A DNA stretch of 64,000 bases from Nocardioides kongjuensis (GTDB lineage Bacteria; Actinomycetota; Actinomycetes; Propionibacteriales; Nocardioidaceae). The notes beneath the pieces are model-generated. The model had not been told where the DNA came from. It did not search any database and was given only the letters and a program-made list of their open reading frames with translations. Both the position numbers and the translations under genes were made by a program. Positions 8,783 through 18,129 of the stretch are shown in pieces; the stretch's first letter is position 1, and every line of letters begins with the position of its first letter. The DNA lies in the NCBI RefSeq assembly GCF_013409625.1, contig NZ_JACCBF010000001.1, forward strand, positions 2,855,001-2,919,000, read 5' to 3'.

Positions 8783-8998
8783 ATGGACCAGGACCGGTAC
8801 GGCGCCCGCCCGCGCTGGCACAAGCTGCTGCTCGGCCTGCCGCCCGCGATCGCGCTGCTGCTCGTCGGGGGCTACTGGACCCTGCTGTCGTGGGGCGTCA
8901 TCGGCGACACGAGGTCCGAGACCTTCTCGATCATCGGGCCGATCGTCGCCGGGTTCGGCGTCGCACTCGGCTGGGTCGTCCTGCAGCGCCGCCCCTGA
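8783..8998 (+). CDS. Small membrane protein
   Basis: Protein of 71 residues with two predicted membrane helices: PPAIALLLVGGYWTLLSWGV and IIGPIVAGFGVALGWVVL. The N-terminus is basic (YGARPRWHKLLLG) and likely cytosolic. No family is recognised. It lies alone between divergent and converging genes; the 160-bp gap before it presumably holds its promoter and that of the Mo-hydroxylase operon. Confidence 0.55.
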   Translation: MDQDRYGARPRWHKLLLGLPPAIALLLVGGYWTLLSWGVIGDTRSETFSIIGPIVAGFGVALGWVVLQRRP

Positions 8999-9013
8999 CC
9001 CCTCCCCCGGAGG

Positions 9014-9841
9014 TCAGCCGCGGATCCAGGCCGCGACGGTCTCGGCCAACGGCAGCGGCTGGGCGTCGGCGTCGAGGAGCAGGTCGTAGCCGTGACCGGA
9101 GTCGGCCGCCTCGAACCGGCTGCCGTCGGGCGCCCGGTCGACGATCGCCCGAGCGCCACTGACCTGGTCCTCGCCCTCGCTGTCGGCCATCGCGACCAGC
9201 ACCGGCACCGTCAGCGCCCGTCCGCCGTCGACGACCTCGATCCCCTTCCAGTCGACCGGCCCGGACAGGTCCACGGCAGCGTCCACGTCGGGGTTGGTGG
9301 CCGCCGTCATCAGCGCGACGCTGCCGCCCATCGAGGCCCCGACGACGACCACCCGGGTCGCGCCGAGGCGGGTGCGAGCCTCGCGCACGGCCACGTCGAC
9401 GGCGTCCACCTGGCGGGTGCCCCTGCGGTCGCCGCGGCACTTCGCCTCGCCGTACCCGCACAGGTCGATCGCCAGCACCTGGACCCCCGGCTGCGCCACC
9501 AGGTCGGCGGCGTAGGCCAACCACCCGCACAGGCCGTTGCCGTCGGTCTGGTGCAGCAGGACGGCGACCGTGCTGCCACTGCCCGCCGTCACCGCGGGGA
9601 CCCGCCCGACGTCCGGGTCCTTCAGGACCGTCGGCTCGAACCCCGTCCCCGCGACGTCCGCCGGCTGCGGGCCGCAGCGGCCGAGCGGGCCGTCGAGGGC
9701 CTGCCACGGCGCCTCGGTGGGCGTCGTCCCCGCCCGGGTCGGATTGCTGCTCGGCGCGGCGCCCGGCTCGTCGCTGCTGCCTCCGCAGCCGGCGAGCGCG
9801 AACGCGAGGATGGTCATCACTGCCCCGATGCGTGACTTCAT
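9014..9841 (-). CDS. Lipoprotein alpha/beta hydrolase
   Basis: Protein of 275 residues. The N-terminus has a lipoprotein signal with lipobox LAGC at residues 17-20, so it should be anchored on the outer face of the membrane. The body is an alpha/beta hydrolase: the nucleophile elbow GASMGG is at about residue 170, an acidic residue follows in VLVAMADSEGED, and the C-terminal histidine is in DSGHGYDLLL. A cysteine pair (CGPQ and LCGW) may form an extracytoplasmic disulfide. The substrate is unknown. Confidence 0.83.
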   Translation of the reverse strand: MKSRIGAVMTILAFALAGCGGSSDEPGAAPSSNPTRAGTTPTEAPWQALDGPLGRCGPQPADVAGTGFEPTVLKDPDVGRVPAVTAGSGSTVAVLLHQTDGNGLCGWLAYAADLVAQPGVQVLAIDLCGYGEAKCRGDRRGTRQVDAVDVAVREARTRLGATRVVVVGASMGGSVALMTAATNPDVDAAVDLSGPVDWKGIEVVDGGRALTVPVLVAMADSEGEDQVSGARAIVDRAPDGSRFEAADSGHGYDLLLDADAQPLPLAETVAAWIRG

Positions 9842-9880
9842 CGGGACATTGTCGACCCTCTCAACGCGTATGTCCGTCGC

Positions 9881-11299
9881 TCAGGCGGCGTAGTCGGTGG
9901 CGAGCACGACTGCCTGTTCCTCGAGGACGTGGTACTCGGCTCGGGTGATGGTGGTCGTGCCGCTGCCGGTGACGAGGCGGTGGAGGCCGTGGGGTGTGCC
10001 CCAGACCCAGCGGTCGGGTCCGAGCTGCAGGACGGTGTAGCCGAGGTGGGTCTTGGCTCGGTGGTGGTGTCGCGACAACGGGGTGTCGTTGTGGTCACCG
10101 GTCTGGCCGGGCGGACCGTTCCTGTCGTACGGGACTGTGTGGTCGTGGTCGGGTGCCCGGCCGTTTCTCGTGAAGAGTCCGGTGGCGTGGGGGAACACGT
10201 CCCCGATGGCGCGGAGCTCGGTGCGCTTCTTGACGTCGGTGGGGTGCTCGTAGCCGTTGACCGAGCGGCCGTTGTGGAGGTCGACGACGGGGGTGACGGT
10301 GATGATGGCGTTGCAGCGGAGCAGGCCGCGGACCTGGTCGAGCAGTCGCGGGCCGATCCCTTCGACCCGAGCGAGGGGGCCGAGGGTGCCGTCGGACTGC
10401 TGGGCGACGTGGACGACGATCTCGGCAGCCGGGGTGTTGGTGGGTTCGGTCCCGGTGCCCTCGACTTCTTCCTCGTCGATTCCGTGGAGGAAGGCGAGGA
10501 CGGCGGCGGGGTCGGCGAGCATCGCGAAGGCCTCGGCCCGCCAGTGGTCCATCCCCAGCGGCTCCTCGCCGTCGACGGGCGTGGGGGCGTGTTCGGCCAG
10601 CGCGGTGGCGAGGTGCTCGACCATGGCGGCGTGCTCGATCGCGTCGGCCTCGGCGAGACGGGCGAACACCGTTGCGACCCCGGCAGTGTTACCGGTGCCG
10701 TCGGTGTCGTCGACCTGTGCACCGGGGCGGGGTTTCGGGTACCAGACGCCCTTGGCCTTCTGGTTGTCGCTGATCCGCTTCGCGTGGGCGACCGGGTCGG
10801 CCTCGATGATCTTGGCTTCGGCGATCGTGAGGATCCGTGAGGGTGCCTCGTCCAGTGCGGCGGCGACCGCGTCGTCGACGATCCGGGCCTGGTGGCGGTC
10901 GAGCTTGCGGGACCAGCGGGCGACCTTGCGGGCCACCCACACCTCGCACCGCCCGGCACGGACGCCGGCCCAGACCTTCGGGAGGCGGTGGCGCAGGTCG
11001 AACGCGTCGGCCAGGGCGTTGCGGGTGGTCAGCACGCCCTCGTGGCGGGCGATCGCGATCTCGACCAACGCCAGGTCCTGGACCTCCGGCGTCCCGTCCC
11101 CACCGAGGGTGATCAACCGCGGACCGCCGAACCTGACCGGTACGGCACCGGGCTCGGCCCGCGGGTCTCCGGAGTGGAGATCGGCCCAGGCGAGCAGCAG
11201 CTCGAGCTGTCGCACCTCGGCCGCGCGACGGTCTCGGACACCGTCTTCGGAAGCGTGGAGCAGTTGCTCCGGGGTGGCTTCCGAAAGGTCCGAGATCAT
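9881..11299 (-). CDS. DUF222 / HNH endonuclease (13E12 repeat family)
   Basis: Protein of 472 residues with an N-terminal DUF222 domain (about 1-330) and a C-terminal HNH-like nuclease segment (DHDHTVPYDRNGPPGQTGDHN, then LSRHHHRAKTH). This is the 13E12 REP protein family, which is multicopy in many actinobacteria and often DNA-damage inducible. The role is unknown; homing, transposition-like mobility and DNA repair have been proposed for the family. A perfect LexA-type box lies 14 bp upstream of the ATG, which is strong sequence support for SOS control. Confidence 0.92.
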   Translation of the reverse strand: MISDLSEATPEQLLHASEDGVRDRRAAEVRQLELLLAWADLHSGDPRAEPGAVPVRFGGPRLITLGGDGTPEVQDLALVEIAIARHEGVLTTRNALADAFDLRHRLPKVWAGVRAGRCEVWVARKVARWSRKLDRHQARIVDDAVAAALDEAPSRILTIAEAKIIEADPVAHAKRISDNQKAKGVWYPKPRPGAQVDDTDGTGNTAGVATVFARLAEADAIEHAAMVEHLATALAEHAPTPVDGEEPLGMDHWRAEAFAMLADPAAVLAFLHGIDEEEVEGTGTEPTNTPAAEIVVHVAQQSDGTLGPLARVEGIGPRLLDQVRGLLRCNAIITVTPVVDLHNGRSVNGYEHPTDVKKRTELRAIGDVFPHATGLFTRNGRAPDHDHTVPYDRNGPPGQTGDHNDTPLSRHHHRAKTHLGYTVLQLGPDRWVWGTPHGLHRLVTGSGTTTITRAEYHVLEEQAVVLATDYAA

Positions 11300-11312
11300 G
11301 GCTCCATTCTAG

Positions 11313-11328
11313 TCGAACACGCGTTCGA
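11313..11328. promoter_or_regulatory. LexA (SOS) box before the DUF222/HNH gene
   Basis: TCGAAC-ACGC-GTTCGA is an exact match to the mycobacterial-type SOS box TCGAAC-N4-GTTCGA. It sits 14 bp upstream of the start codon at 11299, so LexA bound there would block transcription or initiation until DNA damage. The remaining 233 bp to the next gene (11329-11561) show no other clear feature. Confidence 0.85.
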
Positions 11329-11561
11329 ACGAAATGCCCTTGCGGTGGGTTTCGCCTGTTTTCTAGCGGTTTTTCGAGGCTGCGGCCGGTGGTCGCGTGG
11401 CGGTCGGTGCGCGACCCCTCGACCTTCCTGGGGAACCGCAACCCGACCGCGGAACCTGCCTCCTACGCACCTCTCTCGTCACTGCGCCTTTGAAGGCTGT
11501 GCCCGCTACGCGACCGCAGCCCGCGGACGGTTCGCAAGGAGGGTCCCGGTGGATTCGAGGC

Positions 11562-12200
11562 TCATCGATGGCGTCGGAGGTGTGGCGTGATCAGCGCGGT
11601 CCGCACCGACATCCCGAGATCGCGGTGCCGCAGCGTCGTGATCCGCCGCCCCGGCTGGACGGCGTCCTTCACCTGGCCGGTCCGCGCGCCCAGCAGGCTT
11701 GCCGTCGCGTCGATGTCGCTCACCACATGGGTCAGTCCCCACAAGCTGGACGGTCCCTCGTTCGCGGTGTCCGGCGCCCCGATCACCTCGAGGATCACCT
11801 CACCGAGCCGGAAGAACACCTGCCGCACGGGGGCACCGTCGATGGCGCCCTCCCGCTCCCGCCGTACGTCGAGACCGACGGCCTCCAGCGCGGCCCTGGT
11901 CCGCGCGAGGTCGGGCGAGAGCAGCACGACGTGGTCGAGGTGGGTCACCCCGTTGGGGTGGGTGGCGGGCTCGGACGGCGGCGTCGTCGATGCCGCGGTC
12001 GGGACACCGTCGAGGTCGGTCGTGCCTGCCGGCACGCCGCCCAGCTCCCACCCGACGATGCCCTTGCCACGCTCCCGCCCGACGAGCCGGATCCGCACCG
12101 CGCCGACCCGGCAGCCGCCGTCGTCGTCCACCGCGAACCCAGCCTCCCGCCAGGCCTCCGGCGGGTCGGCCACGAGGAGGTCGGTGAGGGTGATGGTCAC
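11562..12200 (-). CDS. VOC (glyoxalase/bleomycin-resistance) fold protein
   Basis: Protein of 212 residues with paired beta-alpha-beta-beta-beta modules. The VOC pattern is visible in GVTHLDHVVLLSPDLARTRAALEAVGLDVR, then a strand with RQVFFRLGEVILEVIG, in which His and Glu are at positions usual for metal ligands. The N-terminal 80 residues are an extra, more divergent module. The substrate is unknown. It starts at GTG 12200 and is divergent from the RibD-like gene at 12233, sharing a 32-bp gap. Confidence 0.8.
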   Translation of the reverse strand: MTITLTDLLVADPPEAWREAGFAVDDDGGCRVGAVRIRLVGRERGKGIVGWELGGVPAGTTDLDGVPTAASTTPPSEPATHPNGVTHLDHVVLLSPDLARTRAALEAVGLDVRREREGAIDGAPVRQVFFRLGEVILEVIGAPDTANEGPSSLWGLTHVVSDIDATASLLGARTGQVKDAVQPGRRITTLRHRDLGMSVRTALITPHLRRHR

Positions 12201-12232
12201 GTGCGGGATGGTCGCATGCGTACGCTGACGCC

Positions 12233-12877
12233 ATGGCAGTCCGGGTCGACCTCAACATCTCCCTCGACGGCTTCGCGACGACGACGGACCAGACGCCCGA
12301 GAACCCGTTCGGCGACGACTGGCCCCGGCTGACGGGCGCGTACGCCGCGACCCGGACGTTCCGCGAGCGGGTGCTGCACGACACCTCGGGCGCGGGCACC
12401 ACGGGCGTCGACGACAGGTACGCCGAGGCGTACTTCGCCGAGCTCGGCGCGGAGATCATGGGCGCCGGGATGTTCGGCCTGCACAACTTCCCCGACGACC
12501 CCGACTGGCGCGGCTGGTGGGGCGACGAGCCGCCGTTCCACGTCCCGGTCTTCGTGCTGACCCACGGCGTCCCCCGGCCCTCGATCGAGATGGCCGGCGG
12601 CACTACGTTCCACTTCCTCTCGGCGACGCCTCGTGAGGCGCTCGACCGGGCGCTCGAGGCGGCCGACGGCAAGGACGTGCGGATCGGTGGCGGCGCCAGC
12701 GTGGTCCGCGACTTCCTCGCCGCCGGGCTGGTCGACCAGCTCCACGTGGCGATCGCGCCGATCCTGCTCGGTCGCGGCATCCGGCTCTGGGACGACCTGC
12801 GGGGACTCGAGGCGGGCTACGAGGTCGTCACCGAGACGGCCGAGAGCGGCACGATCCACCTCACGTTCCGCCGGTAG
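12233..12877 (+). CDS. RibD C-terminal / dihydrofolate reductase-like protein
   Basis: Protein of 214 residues. The start VRVDLNISLDGFATTTDQTPENPFGDD and the later GGGASVVRDFLAAGLVDQLHVAIAPILLGRGIRLW are the hallmark strands of the RibD_C family, which binds NADPH in a dihydrofolate-reductase fold. Stand-alone members like this one are not true folate or riboflavin enzymes in most cases. No pathway partner is adjacent. Confidence 0.85.
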   Translation: MAVRVDLNISLDGFATTTDQTPENPFGDDWPRLTGAYAATRTFRERVLHDTSGAGTTGVDDRYAEAYFAELGAEIMGAGMFGLHNFPDDPDWRGWWGDEPPFHVPVFVLTHGVPRPSIEMAGGTTFHFLSATPREALDRALEAADGKDVRIGGGASVVRDFLAAGLVDQLHVAIAPILLGRGIRLWDDLRGLEAGYEVVTETAESGTIHLTFRR

Positions 12878-12886
12878 GTTCCCCGC

Positions 12887-13810
12887 TCAGGCCGGCTCGA
12901 GCGCCGGGTCCTCGGCCTGCTTGGGGGGTCGCTCGACGGTGATCACGACCGCGACGGCGGCCACGATCACCAGGCCGCCGACGAGCACGGCCGCCGTGAT
13001 CGGCTCGTCGAGCAGGGCCCAGCCGAGGAGGACCGCGACGACCGGGTTGACGTAGGCGTAGGTGGCGACCAGGCCGATCGGCGCGTTGGAGAGCAGCCAC
13101 ACGTAGGCGCTGAAGCCGACCATCGAGCCGATCACGACGAGGTACAGCCACGCGAGCCAGGTCCGGGCGTCGTACGCGAACGGCGTGGGCGACTCCCCCA
13201 CGGCCAGGCCCAGCGCCACCATCATCACGCCGCCCGTCCACATCTCGTGGACCGCGAGCACGAACGGGTCCTTCGGCAGGGTGAGACGCGGCTGCACCCA
13301 GGAGCCGAACGCCCAGAACCCGCTCGCCGCCAGCACGAACGCGGCGCCGACGAGTGGTACGTCGCCCTGGCTGCGGCCGCCCAGGACCAGCCACGCGAGC
13401 CCGACGAAGCCCAGCACCACACCCAGCACGGACCACCCACGCGCCCGGTCACCGCTCGCGAACCGGTAGGCCACCACCCACAGCGGCACCGCGGCGACCA
13501 GCAGCGCCGCGACTCCGCTCGGCGCGCCCTTGCTCTCCCCGATCGCCACCAGGCCGTTGCCCAGCAGGGGCAGCATCAGCCCGAGAAGGGCTGCGCCGAG
13601 GAGCTCGGCGCGGCTGACGCGCACGTCGACGCCACGCAGCCGCAGCACCACGCCGAGGAGCAGCCCGGCGGCCGCGAACCGCGCACCCATCCCCGTCAGG
13701 GGCGGCACGTCCTCGACGACCACCCGGATGCCGAGGTACGTCGAGCCCCACACGACGTAGACGATCGCGAGGGCCGTCGCGACCATCCCGAGACGTGCCT
13801 GCCTGTTCAT
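12887..13810 (-). CDS. EamA-family (DMT) transporter
   Basis: Protein of 307 residues with ten hydrophobic helices in two EamA repeats. The first repeat begins with IVYVVWGSTYLGIRVVVEDVPPL, the standard opening of this family, and the second with FWAFGSWVQPRL. These proteins usually export amino acids or other metabolites. It converges on the RibD-like gene with a 9-bp gap. The 148 bp upstream to 13958 show nothing notable. Confidence 0.88.
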   Translation of the reverse strand: MNRQARLGMVATALAIVYVVWGSTYLGIRVVVEDVPPLTGMGARFAAAGLLLGVVLRLRGVDVRVSRAELLGAALLGLMLPLLGNGLVAIGESKGAPSGVAALLVAAVPLWVVAYRFASGDRARGWSVLGVVLGFVGLAWLVLGGRSQGDVPLVGAAFVLAASGFWAFGSWVQPRLTLPKDPFVLAVHEMWTGGVMMVALGLAVGESPTPFAYDARTWLAWLYLVVIGSMVGFSAYVWLLSNAPIGLVATYAYVNPVVAVLLGWALLDEPITAAVLVGGLVIVAAVAVVITVERPPKQAEDPALEPA

Positions 13811-13958
13811 CGCACTCCTGCCTGCTCACCGCCGATCCTGACGGTGACAACAGCACGCGCGCCACGGGATATTGCGCGGCCGCGCTGATTGGCAGGGGGT
13901 CGACGGAGAGTGGCAGTTCCTCGATGCCGGACCTACGCCGGGGACCCGACCACGAACC

Positions 13959-14540
13959 TCATCGCTCGCCGGCCGCGGCGCCGGCGCGGAACGACGGGGC
14001 CGAGCGCCCCTCGCCCCACCAGTGCCCGCCGTCGTCCTCCCAGTGGTCGGCCGGATCGATGTCGCGGTGCTCGGCCACCACGGACAGCAGATCGCCGGCG
14101 GTGTGGGAGTTGCCGGGCGTCGCGGCAGCCAGGAGGGCCTCGGCGCCCTGGTCGTCACTGAACGACGGCGGCACGACGAGCACGTGGAGCACCGTGCGGT
14201 CGGAGGTCTTCAGGTCGATGAGGTGCGTGTCGTCGCGCGGGAAGGACCCCACCTTGACGTACCGACCGGCGACGGGCACCTGCCGCGGCGCGGGATCCCA
14301 GTCGGGCGGGGAGAACAGGGCGCGCACGATGTGACCGCACTGCGACGGGAAGTGGTCGACGAGGTCGGCCAGCTCCACCGCGAGGTCGCGGCTCTGCGGC
14401 CACCAGCCGCCGTCGAGCCGATCGGCTCCCATGGTCCGGCCCATGCGGAGCCGGAGCGGCTGGCGAACGGGCTGCGGTGCCGGGGATCGGCCCTCCGGGA
14501 GGTCCGGGGCGGGAAGGACGGGTGTGCCTGGCGTCGTCAT
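13959..14540 (-). CDS. DUF5994 family protein
   Basis: Protein of 193 residues. The block LDGGWWPQSRDLAVELADL, then WDPAPRQVPVAGRYVKVGSF and HVLVVPP is the pattern I know from actinobacterial DUF5994 proteins. The C-terminus carries a His/Asp/Trp-rich tail (DHWEDDGGHWW) that could bind metal. The ATG at 14540 follows GAGAGGTGG. Function unknown; no operon partner. Confidence 0.72.
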   Translation of the reverse strand: MTTPGTPVLPAPDLPEGRSPAPQPVRQPLRLRMGRTMGADRLDGGWWPQSRDLAVELADLVDHFPSQCGHIVRALFSPPDWDPAPRQVPVAGRYVKVGSFPRDDTHLIDLKTSDRTVLHVLVVPPSFSDDQGAEALLAAATPGNSHTAGDLLSVVAEHRDIDPADHWEDDGGHWWGEGRSAPSFRAGAAAGER

Positions 14541-14712
14541 GACGGCCACCTCTCGACCGGTCCGGGTGTCCGGATGGAGGCCTCTGGGCGACCAGTCACC
14601 TTCCACACTAGCCCCGCGCGCCCAAACCGGCGCCCCACGACCACCGCGCCGCAGCTGACGCAGGAGCCCCTGCCCACGGGGTACGTCGGAGGGGCGGCTT
14701 CGCGCGGGTCGC

Positions 14713-15393
14713 TCAGCCCCGCGGACAGTGCCAGCCGACCTTGTGGGCGGCGCCGACCGCCGCCAGCTGCGAGGTCAGCTCCAGCTTGGCGAGGATCGTC
14801 TTGACCTGGGTGCGGACGGTTGCCTCGGAGACGACACCCGCGCGGGCGATGTCGCGCACCTGCATCCCCCGCATCAACGCCCCGAGGATCTCCATCTCGC
14901 GACGCGTCAGGTGCTCCAGTCGGCTGGCGATGTCACGATTCTCGGCCCGGTGCCGGGACGCCACCTCCATCAACACGGTGCGCTCCTCGACCGACATCAG
15001 GGCCAGACCGTCACGCGCCCGCCGGACGGTGCTCGACAGCGCGGTCAACGACGACGACTTCAGCAGGACTGCGCGCGCACCCCGGTGCAGGCACTCGCCC
15101 CACTCGGGACGACTGAGGCTCCCGGTGAGGACGACGACCAGCGCACCCGACGCTGCGAGCGGTGCCACCAGCCGGGTCCCGTCACCGACCCGGCCCAGGC
15201 ACAGGTCCAGCAGCACCAGACGTGGGACGGTGCGCAGCGTCGCCGACAGCACCGTGGCAAGCGTCGTGCGAGGGTCCGTGAGGTCGATGCGCCGAACCGC
15301 GTACCCCTGGTGCTCCAGCGTCAACGCCACCGATTCGGCGAACAGCGCGTGGTCGTCGACGATCGCGATGCGCATCCGCGGCGCAGCATTCAT
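14713..15393 (-). CDS. NarL/LuxR-type response regulator
   Basis: Protein of 226 residues if started at ATG 15393. The receiver domain starts with MRIAIVDDHALFAESV, where the paired aspartates form the acidic pocket, and the phospho-acceptor is probably in LVLLDLCLG. Lysine in VLLKSSS completes the site. The C-terminal LuxR helix-turn-helix is LTRREMEILGALMRGMQVRDIARAGVVSEATVRTQV. No sensor kinase is adjacent, so it is an orphan here. A longer reading to 15531 adds an unlikely leader. Confidence 0.85.
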   Translation of the reverse strand: MNAAPRMRIAIVDDHALFAESVALTLEHQGYAVRRIDLTDPRTTLATVLSATLRTVPRLVLLDLCLGRVGDGTRLVAPLAASGALVVVLTGSLSRPEWGECLHRGARAVLLKSSSLTALSSTVRRARDGLALMSVEERTVLMEVASRHRAENRDIASRLEHLTRREMEILGALMRGMQVRDIARAGVVSEATVRTQVKTILAKLELTSQLAAVGAAHKVGWHCPRG

Positions 15394-15769
15394 GGAGCCC
15401 ACCGGTCCTGACGGTCGTGAGATCGACCTCGGCTCTGGCGCGCCCTCGGTGCGGGCGACCCGAGACCCGGTCGCGACCGACGAGAATGCTGCGGCTCGAA
15501 GACTTGACCCCTGTGACGGTCCTCTGGCCACACGGCGCTGTCAACCCCGACGGCCCCCGCACCCGCTCAGCACTCGCGCGGGTTTCGAGATCGACCGCGT
15601 TGCCCCACGACTGGTCCGCTCCTGCGGGGGTAGTAGGGGGGCAGTCGACGTTCGGATCTGGATCTCTCGGGCGCATGTCGGCGAGGCCCTGGCCGTGGAG
15701 GTGGGCTCCAGTAGCCGGCCGGGGTCGTCCGCCCGATGACGTCTCCAGGCACCGATCGCCCTCGGCTTC
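15394..15769. other. Intergenic stretch without a gene
   Basis: These 376 bp separate the response regulator from the S9 peptidase operator. I see a C-rich/G-rich patch around 15620-15645 (CTGCGGGGGTAGTAGGGGGG) but no convincing coding frame, RNA gene or terminator. Confidence 0.5.
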
Positions 15770-15787
15770 TTCGTGACCGGCCACGAA
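15770..15787. promoter_or_regulatory. Operator palindrome, copy 1 (upstream of S9 peptidase)
   Basis: TTCGTGACCGGCCACGAA is an 18-bp palindrome with one mismatched pair. It is 62 bp upstream of the peptidase ATG. A possible -10 (TATCGT at 15809) begins 21 bp after it, the same spacing as at copy 4. It is the best-formed member, with copy 3, of a five-member family in this region. Confidence 0.7.
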
Positions 15788-15849
15788 CCGCCCCGGCCCC
15801 ACCGGACCTATCGTCCGGAAGCGTCCACTCCCCGGCACGAGGAGACGCC

Positions 15850-18129
15850 ATGCTCGCCGACGCCCTGCCTGCCGCGACCTACCGGCGTGCAGAGGCCCTG
15901 CTCCCCCATCGCCGGCACCGGCTCGCGCTCCGGACGCAGGTGCGGCCCCACTGGATCGCGGACGGCGACCGGTTCTGGTACCGGGTCGAGACCGAGCGCG
16001 GAGGCGAGTTCGTCCTCGTCGACCCCGACGCCGGGACCCGGGCGCGGGCCTTCGACCACGAGCGAGTGGCCGCGGCGTTGACGGCCGCCACGGGGGAGCC
16101 CGTGGCTCCGTACGACCTGCCGTTCCGGTCGATCGCGTTCACCGGCGAGGACGGCATCGCCTTCCGGGCGTTCGGCGGCAGGTGGGTCCACGACCTCCTC
16201 GACGGGTCCCTGACGCGGGAGCCGGAGGCCCAGGCACCCTCGGCGCCGGCGGCGACGTCACCGGACGGTCGCTGGGCGGCCTTCGTCCGCGACCACGACG
16301 TGTGGATCCGCTCGAGCTCCACCGGCGAGGAGGTCAGGCTGACCACGGACGGCACCGATGACCAGCCGTACGCCACCCAGCCGGACTACGCCCAGCCGAG
16401 GCAGCTGCTCCGCCTCCTCGACGTGCCCGCAACTGCGCCGGCGCTGGTGTGGTCACCGGACTCGACGCGCCTGCTCACCCACCGCGTCGACCAGCGCGAC
16501 CTGCCCCTCATGCACCTCGTCGAGTCCGCGCCGCCGGACGCGGGACGGCCGCGCCTGCACAGCTGTCGCTACCCGGTGGCTGGTGAGCCGATGGCGCGAG
16601 GGTCGTGGGTCGTGCTCGACGTCGCACGACGACAGGTCGTCGAGGTCGCGATGGACCCGTTCCAGGTCGAGTACCTGACGCCCCTCGCCCACAGCTGGGC
16701 GTGGTGGGCCGACGACGCGTCAGCGATCCACGTCGTGGACCGCTCCGACGACCTGCGCTCGATGCGCCTGTGCCGCGTCGATCCCACCACCGGCGCCACC
16801 CGCGACCTGGTCACCGAGTCCGCCGCCACCCGCATCGAGCCGAACCAGCACGACGGCGCACCGCCGCTCGTGCGCGTGCTGGCCGACGGGCACGAGGTGG
16901 TCTGGTACTCACAGCGCGACGGCTGGGGACACCTCTACCTCTACGCCGACGGCGTGCTCGTCCGTCAGCTGACCAGCGGGGCCTGGGCCGTGCAGGAGAT
17001 CGCCCACGTCGACGAGACCGCCCGGGCGGCGTACGTCGTGGTGACGGGGATGGTCGCCGACGACCCCTACCGCCGCTCACTGCTGCGTGTCGACCTCGAC
17101 GGCGGCGCGCCGGCGCGGCTGACCGACGACCGCGACCACGCGGTTGCGGTGGCCCCGCACGGACGCTGGTTCGTCGACACGGCGTCCACGGTCGACTCGG
17201 CGCCGGAGACGGTTGTCCGCGGCACCGACGGGGCACTGCTGCTCGAGCTCGAGCAGGCCGACCTCGGCCCGTTGCGCGCCCTCGGGTGGAGTCCACCCGA
17301 GCGGTTCCGCGCGCTCGCGGCGGACGGCCGGACCCCGCTGTACGGCCTGCTCTACAAGCCGTTCGACCTCGACCCGACGCAGACCTACCCGGTGGTCGAC
17401 CACGACTACCCCGGACCGCAGGTCCACGTCGCCCGGGCAGGGTTCGACCAGGGAGCGTTCGGAGCCGACTCGGAGGCCGTGGCGGCCCTCGGCATGGCCG
17501 TGCTGGTCGTGGACGGCAGGGGGACCCCCGGCCGGGACAAGGCCTTCCACGACCAGGCCGACCGCAACCTGCACACCGCCGGGTTCCTCGACGACCACGT
17601 CGCGGTGCTCCGTCAGCTCGCCGAGTCCCGCCCGTGGCTGGACCTCGACCGGGTGGGCATCTTCGGCCGGTCCGGCGGTGGATACGCGGCCGCGCGGGCG
17701 CTCCTCGCGCATCCCGACGTCTACTCGGTCGGCGTCGCCGAGGCGGGCAACCACGACAACCGGATGTACCACGCCAGCTGGGTCGAGATGTACGACGGCC
17801 CCTACGACCCGAGCGACGGTGCGCGGCTGTCGAACACCGAGCTCGCCGGCAACCTGACCGGGCGTCTGCTGCTGGTCCACGGCGACATGGACGACAACGT
17901 CACCCCGCACCTCACGATGCGTCTGGTGGAGGCGCTGATCGCGGCCGACAAGGACTTCGACCTGCTCATCGTCCCCGGCGCCGAGCACGCCTTCACCGGG
18001 CGCCAGCACTACGTGCTCCGCAAGCGCTGGGACCACCTGGTCCGGCACCTGCTGCACCGGGAGCCGCCGCACTACCGCCTTGCGCCGATCCCGCCCGACC
18101 CCGAGCTCGTCGCGTTCTTCCTCGGCTGA
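15850..18129 (+). CDS. S9 family (dipeptidyl-peptidase IV-like) serine peptidase
   Basis: Protein of 759 residues. A beta-propeller domain of about 480 residues (repeated Trp-Ser-Pro-Asp blades such as LVWSPDSTRLLTH) precedes an alpha/beta hydrolase domain. The catalytic serine is in GRSGGG, the aspartate in VHGDMDDNV and the histidine in PGAEHAF. No signal peptide is visible, so it is probably cytosolic and trims imported peptides from the N-terminus. The ATG at 15850 follows GAGGAG; an in-frame extension to 15736 would run over the operator. It is the first gene of the proposed peptide regulon. Confidence 0.92.
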   Translation: MLADALPAATYRRAEALLPHRRHRLALRTQVRPHWIADGDRFWYRVETERGGEFVLVDPDAGTRARAFDHERVAAALTAATGEPVAPYDLPFRSIAFTGEDGIAFRAFGGRWVHDLLDGSLTREPEAQAPSAPAATSPDGRWAAFVRDHDVWIRSSSTGEEVRLTTDGTDDQPYATQPDYAQPRQLLRLLDVPATAPALVWSPDSTRLLTHRVDQRDLPLMHLVESAPPDAGRPRLHSCRYPVAGEPMARGSWVVLDVARRQVVEVAMDPFQVEYLTPLAHSWAWWADDASAIHVVDRSDDLRSMRLCRVDPTTGATRDLVTESAATRIEPNQHDGAPPLVRVLADGHEVVWYSQRDGWGHLYLYADGVLVRQLTSGAWAVQEIAHVDETARAAYVVVTGMVADDPYRRSLLRVDLDGGAPARLTDDRDHAVAVAPHGRWFVDTASTVDSAPETVVRGTDGALLLELEQADLGPLRALGWSPPERFRALAADGRTPLYGLLYKPFDLDPTQTYPVVDHDYPGPQVHVARAGFDQGAFGADSEAVAALGMAVLVVDGRGTPGRDKAFHDQADRNLHTAGFLDDHVAVLRQLAESRPWLDLDRVGIFGRSGGGYAAARALLAHPDVYSVGVAEAGNHDNRMYHASWVEMYDGPYDPSDGARLSNTELAGNLTGRLLLVHGDMDDNVTPHLTMRLVEALIAADKDFDLLIVPGAEHAFTGRQHYVLRKRWDHLVRHLLHREPPHYRLAPIPPDPELVAFFLG

